A stretch of 64,000 bases of DNA from NCBI GenBank assembly GCA_015066005.1, contig SVPF01000006.1, positions 1 to 64,000 of the forward strand, in the 5' to 3' direction. The stretch comes from Oscillospiraceae bacterium. Its GTDB lineage: Bacteria; Bacillota; Clostridia; Oscillospirales; Acutalibacteraceae. Shown piece by piece: positions 17,607 through 25,994 of the stretch. A model generated the notes under the pieces. That model was given only the letters and a program-made list of their open reading frames with translations. It was not told where the DNA came from and ran no database searches. The position numbers and the translations under genes were made by a program. Each line of letters opens with the position of its first letter. The first letter of the stretch is position 1.

Positions 17607-17652
17607 GTGTGGGTATTTAATAGAAAAAGGTATATACAAGTAATTATAACAA

Positions 17653-17678
17653 CAGCGAGGTGAATTTTCACCTCGCTG
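17653..17678. terminator. Bidirectional terminator
   Basis: A twelve-pair perfect hairpin CAGCGAGGTGAA / TTCACCTCGCTG with a two-base loop, followed by a T-rich tail. It separates the truncated transposase from the convergent small gene. Confidence 0.85.
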
Positions 17679-17685
17679 ATTTTGT

Positions 17686-18063
17686 TCAATTATTTTGTTC
17701 TAAATATATTAATTTACCCCAATGCCATTTTTTGTTTTTATTAAATTGATATTTTTCGGGTTCGCCCATATAAAAAACCTTTGCACCTAACAAAGCTTTC
17801 TTTATAACAAGAATATTACCTTTTTTGCTGAGAGTATATAATTCGTCGAATATATCTTCTTCGTTAGGGTGCCAATGAGTCAAGGGAATATTATTACTAA
17901 TTATATCAATACAAGTATCATAGCTATCGCAATAAGCACGGATATATGCGTTTTTGTATAACTTCCAAATTAGAATGTCACCATCTAATTCTGGTATGGA
18001 TTGCAAATCAGGCATTTGAATTAGTTTTTCGTATAAATTTTTTGTGGTCGTAATATTTCTCAC
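17686..18063 (-). CDS. Hypothetical protein, 125 residues
   Basis: A soluble protein with no motif I recognise. It is rich in aromatic residues and ends in KWHWGKLIYLEQNN; the central ITHWHPNEEDIF-like stretch (PLTHWHPNEEDIFDELYTL) recalls small SMI1/immunity-like or DUF proteins but not clearly enough to name. Translation appears to start with GTG (18061-18063) after GGTGAT. It lies between a terminator and mntP on the same strand, 19 bases downstream of mntP, and may be a foreign cargo gene next to the transposase remnant. Confidence 0.6.
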   Translation of the reverse strand: MRNITTTKNLYEKLIQMPDLQSIPELDGDILIWKLYKNAYIRAYCDSYDTCIDIISNNIPLTHWHPNEEDIFDELYTLSKKGNILVIKKALLGAKVFYMGEPEKYQFNKNKKWHWGKLIYLEQNN

Positions 18064-18082
18064 ATAATCACCGCTTTACACT

Positions 18083-18667
18083 TTAAAAATTAATCACACC
18101 CAAATGCTCAAGAAGTATTTTTACGCCAAGTAAAATTAAAATCAAACCGCCTGCAAATTCGGCTTTTGACTTGAATTTCGCGCCGTAAATGTTGCCGATT
18201 TTTACACCAACGGCCGAAAGGGTAAAGGTAATTACACCGATAAATGCCACGGCAATAAAGGCGTATGTGTTGTTGCCCTTTAAATCCATCGCGAGTGAAA
18301 TGCCTGCGGCTAAAGCGTCAATACTTGTGGCAATTGCCATTAAAAGCATTGTTTTAAAGCCGTAGCTGTCGCATTGCTCCTCTTCCTCCTTTTCGAAGGA
18401 TTCCTTAATCATATTACCGCCAATACCGCATAGTAAAACCAAGGCTATCCAATGGTCAATTGCGGTAACGTATTTTGCAAAGGCTGTGCCTACAAAATAA
18501 CCTATAAGCGGCATTATTGCCTGAAAGCCGCCAAACCAAGCGCCGACGGTTAACATATGGCGTGGCCTAAGCTGTCGCGTGGCAAGACCTTTACAAATGG
18601 CAACGGCAAAGGCATCCATCGAAAGCCCGACAGCCAAAACAAATAGCTCAAAAATGCTCAAAAACAA
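18083..18667 (-). CDS. mntP: Manganese efflux pump MntP
   Basis: A 194-residue membrane protein with six hydrophobic segments and the two conserved aspartate motifs of the family, [15 protein letters not shown] near residue 14 and [15 protein letters not shown] near residue 110. It exports Mn(II). The coding frame has no ATG near the start, so TTG at 18667 (or TTG two codons later) must be used, after AAAGGA. That ribosome site lies in the 3' arm of a hairpin that ends the preceding dipicolinate operon. No yybP-ykoY manganese riboswitch is visible. Confidence 0.9.
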   Translation of the reverse strand: MFLSIFELFVLAVGLSMDAFAVAICKGLATRQLRPRHMLTVGAWFGGFQAIMPLIGYFVGTAFAKYVTAIDHWIALVLLCGIGGNMIKESFEKEEEEQCDSYGFKTMLLMAIATSIDALAAGISLAMDLKGNNTYAFIAVAFIGVITFTLSAVGVKIGNIYGAKFKSKAEFAGGLILILLGVKILLEHLGVINF

Positions 18668-18669
18668 AA

Positions 18670-18715
18670 CATCCTTTTGAATATAATACGAAAAATATTA
18701 TATATCAAAAGGATG
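18670..18715 (-). terminator. Terminator of spoVFA-spoVFB overlapping the mntP ribosome site
   Basis: A long hairpin with arms CATCCTTTTGA...ATAATA and TATTAT...TCAAAAGGATG. Read leftward it is followed by TTTTGTTTTTG. Its 3' arm contains the AAAAGGATG that serves mntP. Confidence 0.75.
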
Positions 18716-18721
18716 CTTTTG

Positions 18722-19294
18722 TCAAATAATTACGGGCTGAAGCTGTTGTCCGTTTAGCGCCGCTTCAACCGTTTTTGGAATAAGAGAAAAATCACAAATA
18801 AGTGAATTGTTTTTAGAATGTGGGTCATCCTGTCGGTAGGGCACAAAGTAAATGTTTTTGGTGTTGTGTAAAAGGCCAATGTTTTTTGCGCTGCCGCCCA
18901 AAGCATCGTTTGTGGCTATGCCAAGCACAACGGGCTTATTGTTGCGAAGGTGGGCTTTAATGGCCATTGTAACACTTGTGTCGGTAATGCCAAGCGCATT
19001 TTTCGAAATGGTATTACCTGTTGCGGGGGCAACCACTAAAATATCAAGTAAATTTTTAGGCCCTATCGGCTCGGCACCGACAATGTCGTGAATAACTTTT
19101 TCGCCGCATAATTCTTCAACGCGTTTTATAAGGTCTCGTGCTTTAAAAAAACGGGTGTCGGTGTTGTAAACCGTTTCCGACATAATGGGTTTAATTTTTA
19201 TGGGGTATTTTGCAAGCTCTTCCAAAGCCGAAAGCGATGCCTTAAGGGTACAAAAGGAACCCGTCATAGCATACCCCAAGGTTATGTTTTGCAT
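18722..19294 (-). CDS. spoVFB: Dipicolinate synthase subunit B
   Basis: A 190-residue flavoprotein-like subunit, the usual length for SpoVFB/DpaB. It starts with LGYAMTGSFCT, contains AEPIGPKNLLDILVVAPATGN and the C-terminal FVPYRQDDP, all characteristic. With SpoVFA it makes dipicolinic acid, the calcium chelate of spore cores, from dihydrodipicolinate. The ATG at 19294 follows AAGGAGA; the longer frame starting with TTG is not needed. It starts 13 bases after spoVFA ends. Confidence 0.93.
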   Translation of the reverse strand: MQNITLGYAMTGSFCTLKASLSALEELAKYPIKIKPIMSETVYNTDTRFFKARDLIKRVEELCGEKVIHDIVGAEPIGPKNLLDILVVAPATGNTISKNALGITDTSVTMAIKAHLRNNKPVVLGIATNDALGGSAKNIGLLHNTKNIYFVPYRQDDPHSKNNSLICDFSLIPKTVEAALNGQQLQPVII

Positions 19295-19307
19295 AATTAA
19301 ATTCTCC

Positions 19308-20093
19308 TTAAACAAGCTCCGTTACAGTTTTTGCCAAAATTTCTCCCGCGGTTTTTGGGGCAACCACACCGGGTATCCCGCCCGGCTTAAAGGCTTTAAT
19401 GCCAAGCGCCTTGGCATAATTTAAGTCAAAACCGCCTTTTGACGACAAATCTATAATCATATCGGCAGGGCAGTTTTCAAGCGCTGTTTTGGAAAGAACG
19501 TTAGCATCAACCGTGTTAAAAATAATATCAAAATCAAGGTAAATATCGCACAGCGTTTCGGTATTTATATATTTAAAGCCAAGGGCCGAAAGGGTGGCAA
19601 AATCACGCGGCTTTCGGGCGGAAACGGTAACAACGGCGCCTAAGGCTTTAAGGCGGTCGGCCATAATTTTGCCAACTCTGCCATACCCTATAACCAGCGC
19701 CTTGCTGTGCCAAAGGGTAAAATCGGTTTCATTTATGGCAAGCGAAAGCGCCCCCTCGGCTGTGGGTACGGCGTTTAAAAGAGCAAAGCTGTCAAGCTGG
19801 TTATAATCGATATAATTTTTACCGTCAAATTTATAGTTGCAGCACAAAATAAGCTGTTCTTTTACACGGCTTTCAATATCGCTTAAATAAATTTTACGGT
19901 CACTTAAAGGGCAAAAAACTGTTTTATTGTCCTTGGTGGTGGGAACGGGCAAAAGAATAATATCACTTTCTTCAATGCCGCCGTTATCATTAGGGTAAAG
20001 CCCCAAGGTGTCAACATAAAAGCCGTGCCTTTCAAGCTGCTTTTTTGCAATTCTAAGTCGCTTATCGCCGCCAATAATTAAAACCCGCTTCAC
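19308..20093 (-). CDS. spoVFA: Dipicolinate synthase subunit A
   Basis: A 261-residue NAD(P)-binding dehydrogenase-like subunit. N-terminal VLIIGGDKRLRIAKKQL and the mid-region Rossmann motif ALVIGYGRVGKIMADRLKAL are typical of DpaA. The GTG at 20093 sits seven bases after GGGGG and directly opens the conserved KRVLIIGGDKR; a longer frame with MYSMALYLYF would run through the terminator upstream and is rejected. Its presence with spoVFB is direct evidence of a sporulation programme in this lineage; a sigma-K-type promoter would be expected but was not identified. Confidence 0.92.
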   Translation of the reverse strand: MKRVLIIGGDKRLRIAKKQLERHGFYVDTLGLYPNDNGGIEESDIILLPVPTTKDNKTVFCPLSDRKIYLSDIESRVKEQLILCCNYKFDGKNYIDYNQLDSFALLNAVPTAEGALSLAINETDFTLWHSKALVIGYGRVGKIMADRLKALGAVVTVSARKPRDFATLSALGFKYINTETLCDIYLDFDIIFNTVDANVLSKTALENCPADMIIDLSSKGGFDLNYAKALGIKAFKPGGIPGVVAPKTAGEILAKTVTELV

Positions 20094-20116
20094 ATAAATT
20101 CCCCCGAAATATAAAT

Positions 20117-20153
20117 AAAGTGCCATGCTGTACATTACAGTTTATGGCACTTT
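20117..20153 (-). terminator. Terminator of the cca gene
   Basis: Arms AAAGTGCCAT and ATGGCACTTT with an inner CTGTA/TACAG pairing; read leftward it ends in TTTATTTAT. It separates cca from spoVFA. Confidence 0.75.
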
Positions 20154-20164
20154 AAATTTATGTG

Positions 20165-21277
20165 TTACTTTATTTCATTTAAGAGTTTTGCCTTGGTGTT
20201 AAAGGTGGGGTCATCAATAACCTTTTGCTGAAGGCGGCTTAAAATTTCACCAATTTTTTCACCCTTAACCCCTTTTTCAATAAGGTCGTTGCCCGTAATT
20301 TTAAGGTGACCTATAAGGTATGGCTCTTTGGCTTCTAAAACTTCGTTTAACAGGGTATCGGGCGTGTTTTTAAGTGCTAAAAGGTCACGGGTAATTTCTT
20401 GGTTAGTTGCCGCCAAACAGCGTTTTATATCCGCTTTTGTGGCGGTTGGCATAGATACTATTTTATTTAGCCCTTCGATATACGCTTTTTCTTTGTTGGA
20501 AAGCTTTAAATCGCATTTAATATTACCCGAAAGTAAAAGATAAAGGCACAAATATGGTTTGTCATTATGGGCTTTAATTAGGTTAAAATCGGGGCAGGTG
20601 TCAATGCCGATAAATTTTAGTCCGCCACAGTCAATAAGCGGCTTTATAACCCTAAAATTTTCGCCTGTAAGTGCGGTTTTAAGCTCACACATAACTCGTT
20701 CAATACTTACTTTTGGAAGTAAATGTGCACATTTTATTGCGGCGTCAAAGGTTTTTTCCTCAATTTTGAAATTAAGGGTTGAAGCAAAGCGGAAAAGCCG
20801 CAAAATACGAAGGGCATCCTCTCTAAAGCGGGTTTCGGGGTCACCTACCGCGCGGAGTATTTTTGCCGCCAAATCTTTTTGCCCATAAAACAAATCACAA
20901 AGCCCTTTTTCGTGATTATACGCCATTGCGTTTACCGTAAAATCGCGGCGGGAAAGGTCGTCCTTTAAATTTCGCACAAACTGCACACTGTCGGGGCGGC
21001 GGGCATCACGGTATTCACCGTCGGTGCGAAAGGTGGTAACCTCAATCGGCTCATCATCAATTAAAACCGTAACCGTGCCGTGCTTTATGCCCGTAGGTAT
21101 AGTGCGGTCGAAAACCGAAATTATCTCGTCGGGTGTGGCTGAGGTTGTCACGTCATAATCGTGGGGTGTTTTCAAAAGTAAAATATCACGCACACAGCCA
21201 CCGACAATATAGGCTTCAAATCCGTTTTTTGTAAGTTTTTCGATAACGTATTCTATTTTTTCGGGAATTTTGAACAT
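20165..21277 (-). CDS. cca: CCA tRNA nucleotidyltransferase (class II poly(A) polymerase/CCA family)
   Basis: A 370-residue enzyme that adds or repairs the 3' CCA of tRNAs. It shows IVGGCVRDILL, DYDVTTSATP (catalytic aspartates), SRRDFTVNAMAYN and RILRLFRFASTLNF in order. At 370 residues it is shorter than the ~400-450 of forms with an HD domain and lacks HD motifs. A split system with separate A- and CC-adding enzymes cannot be excluded from sequence alone. It is divergent from murC. Confidence 0.92.
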   Translation of the reverse strand: MFKIPEKIEYVIEKLTKNGFEAYIVGGCVRDILLLKTPHDYDVTTSATPDEIISVFDRTIPTGIKHGTVTVLIDDEPIEVTTFRTDGEYRDARRPDSVQFVRNLKDDLSRRDFTVNAMAYNHEKGLCDLFYGQKDLAAKILRAVGDPETRFREDALRILRLFRFASTLNFKIEEKTFDAAIKCAHLLPKVSIERVMCELKTALTGENFRVIKPLIDCGGLKFIGIDTCPDFNLIKAHNDKPYLCLYLLLSGNIKCDLKLSNKEKAYIEGLNKIVSMPTATKADIKRCLAATNQEITRDLLALKNTPDTLLNEVLEAKEPYLIGHLKITGNDLIEKGVKGEKIGEILSRLQQKVIDDPTFNTKAKLLNEIK

Positions 21278-21365
21278 TATTTCTGTTCACCTGCCAAAAA
21301 AGTATTTATTTTTCATTTGATAAGATGTATAATAAAAAAGATAATGGTTGTAAGGAGATTTTATT

Positions 21366-22739
21366 ATGAAGCTACAACGTGATGAAGATAAAATTATTGA
21401 TAAGGTTAAAAGAATTCATATGATAGGTATCGGCGGTAGCGGTATGTGTCCTCTTGCCGAAATTCTTAATAGCAAGGGTTATATTTTAACAGGCTCCGAC
21501 AATAACGAAAGTGACCCTTTAAAGCGTGTTAAGGCGCTTGGTGTTAAGGTGTTTATGGGTCACGCTGCCGAAAATATTGAGGGTGCTGAGCTTGTAGTAT
21601 ATTCAGCCGCAATCAGTAAAGAAAACCCCGAAATTGTAGAAGCCGAAAAACGCGGTATTCCCACAATGGAGCGTTCACATCTTTTGGGTGCCATTACCAG
21701 AAAGTATGATAACGTTATCGGTGTGTGCGGTACTCACGGTAAAACCTCGGTTACTTCTATGATAACACAAATTTTAATTTTAAACAAGATGGAACCTACC
21801 GCAGTTATAGGCGGCAAGCTGCCCCTTATAAATTCCAACGGTATTGCAGGCAAAAGCGAAATTATGGTTTGCGAAAGCTGTGAGTTTGTTGATACCTTTT
21901 TACAGCTATCTCCTGACATAACCGTGCTTTTAAATATTGATAACGACCACCTCGATTATTTTAAAACAATGGAAAATATGGTGGCTTCCTTTAAAAAGTT
22001 TATCGCAATGGGTAAGGTTTGTTATGTTAACGGCGATGATGAACTGGCATTATCGGCAACCAACGGCTTAGACCTTAAAACCGTAACCTTTGGCTTTGAT
22101 AAGAAAAACGATTTTTATGCCGCAAATGAAACAGCGGGCAAATTTGGCTTTTCGTTTGATGTTATGAAGGGTAGCGAAAAGCTTACCCGCCTTGACCTTA
22201 GAATACCCGGTCACCACAATATTTTAAATGCTTTGGCAGCCTTTGCAGTAGCTTACGATTTGGGTGTTTCACACGAAGGTATTAAAGAAGCGCTCGAAAA
22301 GTTTACAGGTGCGGGCCGACGCTTTGAATTTTTGGGTGAATGGGACGGTTTCGTATTGGCGGATGACTATGCACACCACCCGACCGAAATTAAAGCAACC
22401 CTTACCGCCGCTAAAAACCTTGACTATAAACGTGTTATTGCGGTGTTCCAGCCCTTTACCTTTTCACGTACTGCATTGCTTAAGGATGATTTTATTAAGG
22501 CGCTATCAATTGCTGACAAGGTTATTTTAACACCCATTATGGGATCACGTGAAGTAAACACCTTTAACATTTATTCTGAAGATTTGGCGAAGGAGCTTCC
22601 CGATTGCGTTATAGTTGACGGCTTCGAAAACATCGCAAATGAAATTATTAAAACTGCAAAGCCGGGCGATATTGTAATTACTATGGGCGGCGGAGATATC
22701 TACAAGGCTGCCTATATTGTAAAGGAAAAATTAGGATGA
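21366..22739 (+). CDS. murC: UDP-N-acetylmuramate--L-alanine ligase
   Basis: A 457-residue Mur ligase that adds L-alanine to UDP-MurNAc in peptidoglycan synthesis. The N-terminal Rossmann part has HMIGIGGSGMCPLAEIL, the ATP loop is GVCGTHGKTSVTSM near residue 120, and VLADDYAHHPTEI lies in the C-terminal domain. Start ATG is eight bases after AAGGAG. Its last four bases overlap the next gene (ATGA). Confidence 0.96.
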   Translation: MKLQRDEDKIIDKVKRIHMIGIGGSGMCPLAEILNSKGYILTGSDNNESDPLKRVKALGVKVFMGHAAENIEGAELVVYSAAISKENPEIVEAEKRGIPTMERSHLLGAITRKYDNVIGVCGTHGKTSVTSMITQILILNKMEPTAVIGGKLPLINSNGIAGKSEIMVCESCEFVDTFLQLSPDITVLLNIDNDHLDYFKTMENMVASFKKFIAMGKVCYVNGDDELALSATNGLDLKTVTFGFDKKNDFYAANETAGKFGFSFDVMKGSEKLTRLDLRIPGHHNILNALAAFAVAYDLGVSHEGIKEALEKFTGAGRRFEFLGEWDGFVLADDYAHHPTEIKATLTAAKNLDYKRVIAVFQPFTFSRTALLKDDFIKALSIADKVILTPIMGSREVNTFNIYSEDLAKELPDCVIVDGFENIANEIIKTAKPGDIVITMGGGDIYKAAYIVKEKLG

Positions 22740-23860
22740 CAGTAAAACTATATGACCTAGATTCGCATTTAAGCGAATTTTCAGCAACCGTTTTATCTTG
22801 TGAAAATGCGGTAGCGGTTTTAGATAAAACCGCCTTTTTCCCTGAAGGCGGGGGACAAACCTCCGACACGGGCTATATTGACGGTATTAAGGTACAGGAT
22901 GTTCAAATTAAAGACGGTGTAATTTATCATTATCTTGAAAGTGATATTGAGGTTGGTAAAACGGTTAATTGCAAAATCGACTGGGATGAACGCTTTAGAA
23001 AAATGCAAAACCATTCGGGCGAGCATATAATTTCGGGCATTGTCCATTCACTTTACGGGTACGATAACGTTGGTTTTCATTTAAGTAAAACCGAAATGAC
23101 AATGGATTTCAGTGGTGTTCTGAACCGCGACGATTTATTGAAAATTGAGCTTTTGGCTAACAAAGCTGTGTGGGAAAACGTTAAATTTAATTGTTATTAC
23201 CCTGAAAATTTGGAAAATCTTGAATATCGCAGTAAGCTCGATTTAACCGAAGACGTAAGAATTGTTGAAATTGAAGGCTACGACCGTTGCGCTTGCTGTG
23301 CGCCGCATGTTAATACTTCAAGTGAAGTTGGTATGATTAAAATTTTGGATTTTGAAAAATGCAAGGGCGGTGTGCGCCTTTGGGTTAAGTGTGGTACCGA
23401 TGCACTTTCAGACTATAACTTAAAATACCAAAATGCACTTAAAATTTCATCGCTTTTATGTGCCGAGCAAAATAACATTGCCGAAGCGGTGGAAAAGCAG
23501 CTTGAAATTGAAGGTAATTTGAAATACCAAATTACTGATTTAAAGCGACGTTTGGTTGAAGAAAAGGTAAAAGGCTTTAATGCTGAAGGCGGTATTTCGG
23601 CCGAATTTGAAGCCGATATGGATATTAAGGAACTACAGCATTATGCCGATGCACTTTATAAAAAGGCGGGCGGTATAAGGGCGGTATTTTCAGGCAAGGG
23701 TAATGAATATTTCTTTGCAATTGTGGGTGAGGAAGAGCCCTTAAAGGAATTATTTTTAAGGATGAAGCAGTCGCTTAATATTCGCGGCGGCGGCAGGGGC
23801 AGTATGGTGCAGGGCACCGTTTTTGCCGAACGAAACGAAATACTTAAAATAATGCTTTAA
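22736..23860 (+). CDS. Alanyl-tRNA editing protein, AlaX long form
   Basis: A 374-residue homologue of the AlaRS editing and C-Ala regions. FFPEGGGQTSDTG at residues 29-41, NHSGEHIISGIVH (zinc HxxxH) near residue 89 and CACCAPHV near 182 provide the metal-binding residues of the editing site; a DHHA1-like domain with RGGGRGSMVQG ends the protein. It hydrolyses Ser- or Gly-tRNA(Ala). It overlaps murC by four bases, which is odd functionally but implies cotranscription. Confidence 0.88.
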   Translation: MTVKLYDLDSHLSEFSATVLSCENAVAVLDKTAFFPEGGGQTSDTGYIDGIKVQDVQIKDGVIYHYLESDIEVGKTVNCKIDWDERFRKMQNHSGEHIISGIVHSLYGYDNVGFHLSKTEMTMDFSGVLNRDDLLKIELLANKAVWENVKFNCYYPENLENLEYRSKLDLTEDVRIVEIEGYDRCACCAPHVNTSSEVGMIKILDFEKCKGGVRLWVKCGTDALSDYNLKYQNALKISSLLCAEQNNIAEAVEKQLEIEGNLKYQITDLKRRLVEEKVKGFNAEGGISAEFEADMDIKELQHYADALYKKAGGIRAVFSGKGNEYFFAIVGEEEPLKELFLRMKQSLNIRGGGRGSMVQGTVFAERNEILKIML

Positions 23861-23915
23861 AATAACCGCTTTATATGGTATAATGCAAAGGTTAATATTT
23901 TAAACGGGAGAAATT

Positions 23916-24833
23916 ATGAACTGGACTGAAATTACTATAACAGTACCTCAAAAGGACACTGATGAAGCGGCCGCTATTGCCAATATGACAGTGCCATACG
24001 GTATTTATATCGAGGATTATTCCGATTTAGAGGAAAAGGCTGAGGAAATTGCACACATTAACTTAATTGATGAGGAGCTTATTGCCAAGGACCGTACCAC
24101 CTCGCTTATACATATTTACATAAGCGAATGTGACAACGCTATGGAGGCGGTTGAATTTTTAAAGGAACGCTTCCGTGCGGCTAATATTGATTTTACGGTT
24201 AATTTTATCGGTGTAAATGATGCTGACTGGAACGAAAACTGGAAAAAATACTTCCACGTAAGTGAAATCGGCGAAAAGCTTGTTATTGTACCCAGCTGGG
24301 AGGAATACGAAAACAAGCAGGGCAGGGTTGTGCTTAATATTGACCCGGGTGCCGCATTCGGTACAGGTACGCACGCCACAACCTCGCTTTGTCTTACCCT
24401 TTTAGAAAAGCATATAAACAGCGGTGTTAAAATGCTTGACATTGGCACAGGCAGCGGCATTTTGGCTATTGCTTCAACCCTTTTGGGTGCCAAAAGCGCT
24501 ATCGGTGTTGATATTGATGCGCAGTCGGTTAAAACCGCAAAGGAAAATGCTGAAATAAATAATGTGCAGGACAAGTGTGAATTTATCGTTGGCGATCTGG
24601 CCGATAAAATCAGCGGCAAATTTAATGTTATTTGTGCCAATATTGTGGCCGATGTAATTATAAAGCTGTTTGACAACGTGGCCGATTTTATGGAAGATGA
24701 TGCCGTTTTAATTATTTCGGGCATTATTGATTTAAGAAAAGACGATGTTTTAAATTCCGCTTTGGCACACGGCTTTAAAATAGTGGAAGAAAACTATAAA
24801 GACAATTGGTGCGCATTTACGCTTAAGAAATAA
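23916..24833 (+). CDS. prmA: Ribosomal protein L11 methyltransferase
   Basis: A 305-residue methyltransferase with the PrmA arrangement: an N-terminal substrate-binding domain (ending near WNENWKKYFH) and a C-terminal SAM domain with DPGAAFGTGTHATTSLCL and MLDIGTGSGILAIAS. It trimethylates L11. A TATAAT-like box at 23876-23881 and a GGGAG ribosome site precede it. It leads an operon with prfB. Confidence 0.94.
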   Translation: MNWTEITITVPQKDTDEAAAIANMTVPYGIYIEDYSDLEEKAEEIAHINLIDEELIAKDRTTSLIHIYISECDNAMEAVEFLKERFRAANIDFTVNFIGVNDADWNENWKKYFHVSEIGEKLVIVPSWEEYENKQGRVVLNIDPGAAFGTGTHATTSLCLTLLEKHINSGVKMLDIGTGSGILAIASTLLGAKSAIGVDIDAQSVKTAKENAEINNVQDKCEFIVGDLADKISGKFNVICANIVADVIIKLFDNVADFMEDDAVLIISGIIDLRKDDVLNSALAHGFKIVEENYKDNWCAFTLKK

Positions 24834-24857
24834 CCTAACAAATAACGGAGGAAATTT

Positions 24858-25994
24858 ATGCTTGAATTTGAGCAGTTGGGGCTAAGGCTTCAGTCCAATG
24901 AGTCCGAGCTTCGTGATTTAAAGGACGCTTTAGGCTATAACGCCCTTTGCCGTGAAATAGAAGAGCTTGAAACCAAGGCGGCAGCCCCTGGCTTTTGGGA
25001 TAATCTTGAAAATTCCCAAAAGGTTTTACAAAAAACAGGCAAGCTTAAAAACACGGTTGCAGGCTATGACAGTCTTTGCCAAAGCTATGATGATTTAACC
25101 GTTTTAATTGAGCTCGGCAACGAGGAAGAGGATACTTCCTTAATTGAGGAAATTGAAAGCGGACTGAGTGATTTTGAAAAAGGTCTTTCCGAGCTAAGAC
25201 TTACAACCCTTTTGACAGGTGAATATGATAAAAACAATGCGGTAATTACCTTCCACGCAGGTGCGGGCGGTACCGAAGCGATGGACTGGGTTTCAATGCT
25301 GGTGCGAATGTACACCCGTTGGACCGAACGTCACGGCTTTAAGGTGTCACTTCTCGACTTTTTGGACGGTGACGAAGCAGGTCTTAAAAGCGCTGTTTTG
25401 GAAATTACGGGTGAAAACGCCTACGGCTATTTAAAAAGCGAATCGGGTGTACACCGCCTTGTGCGTGTTTCACCGTTTGACGCTTCGGGTAGACGGCACA
25501 CCTCTTTTGCTTCCTTAGAAGTAATGCCCGAAATTACTGACGATATGGACATTGAAATCAGGGAAGAGGATATTAAAATGGATGTGTTCCGCTCAAGCGG
25601 CGCGGGCGGTCAGCACATTAACAAAACCTCATCCGCTGTGCGACTGACCCACATCCCCACAGGCATTGTGGTGGCTTGTCAGAATGAACGCAGTCAGTTT
25701 CAAAACAAGGATAAGGCGTTAAAAATGCTGAAATCCAAGCTTTTGGAAATTAAGGAACGCGAACACCTTGAAAAAATTGATGATATTAAGGGTGTTCAAA
25801 AGGAAATTGCTTGGGGCAGTCAAATAAGGTCGTACGTGTTTATGCCTTACACCTTGGCGAAGGACCACCGAACAGGGTTTGAGTCGGGCAATATAAATGC
25901 CGTTATGGACGGTGACCTTGACGGTTTTATAAACGCTTATTTAAAAGCGGCATCCAAAGGCGAATTAAATAACGAAATCGGAGAAAATGAATGA
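24858..25994 (+). CDS. prfB: Peptide chain release factor 2
   Basis: A 378-residue class I release factor with the UGA-specific SPF tripeptide (RVSPFDASG) and the GGQ motif (SGAGGQHINKTSSAVRLTH). It ends translation at UAA and UGA. The whole protein is encoded in one frame from the ATG at 24858; the in-frame UGA and CUUUGA frameshift site found near codon 26 in most bacteria is absent, so autoregulation by frameshifting is missing here. The stop overlaps the next gene start (ATGAATGATG). Confidence 0.96.
   Translation: MLEFEQLGLRLQSNESELRDLKDALGYNALCREIEELETKAAAPGFWDNLENSQKVLQKTGKLKNTVAGYDSLCQSYDDLTVLIELGNEEEDTSLIEEIESGLSDFEKGLSELRLTTLLTGEYDKNNAVITFHAGAGGTEAMDWVSMLVRMYTRWTERHGFKVSLLDFLDGDEAGLKSAVLEITGENAYGYLKSESGVHRLVRVSPFDASGRRHTSFASLEVMPEITDDMDIEIREEDIKMDVFRSSGAGGQHINKTSSAVRLTHIPTGIVVACQNERSQFQNKDKALKMLKSKLLEIKEREHLEKIDDIKGVQKEIAWGSQIRSYVFMPYTLAKDHRTGFESGNINAVMDGDLDGFINAYLKAASKGELNNEIGENE

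Larger units (their letters stand above)
17260..17643 (+). pseudogene. REP-associated (Y1-type) transposase, C-terminally truncated, with palindromes inside the frame
   Basis: A 127-residue product beginning RLKDFDYSSKGAYFITICTE and containing MPNHIHLLVE, the HUH histidine pair of Y1/REP-associated tyrosine transposases. Complete members run to 170-230 residues and carry the catalytic tyrosine and a WQ/N-ENP block after this point; here the frame ends at CGYLIEKGIYK just past the second palindrome, so the C-terminal part seems lost. Two inverted palindromic repeats lie inside the coding region, translated as VGANCVRP and GRTQFAPT. It follows the DUF4380-like gene by two bases, which suggests an old insertion. 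Confidence 0.75.

Noticed and set aside
18083..18715. yybP-ykoY manganese riboswitch upstream of mntP
   Set aside because: The short upstream region contains only the terminator hairpin; no conserved Mn-riboswitch loops.
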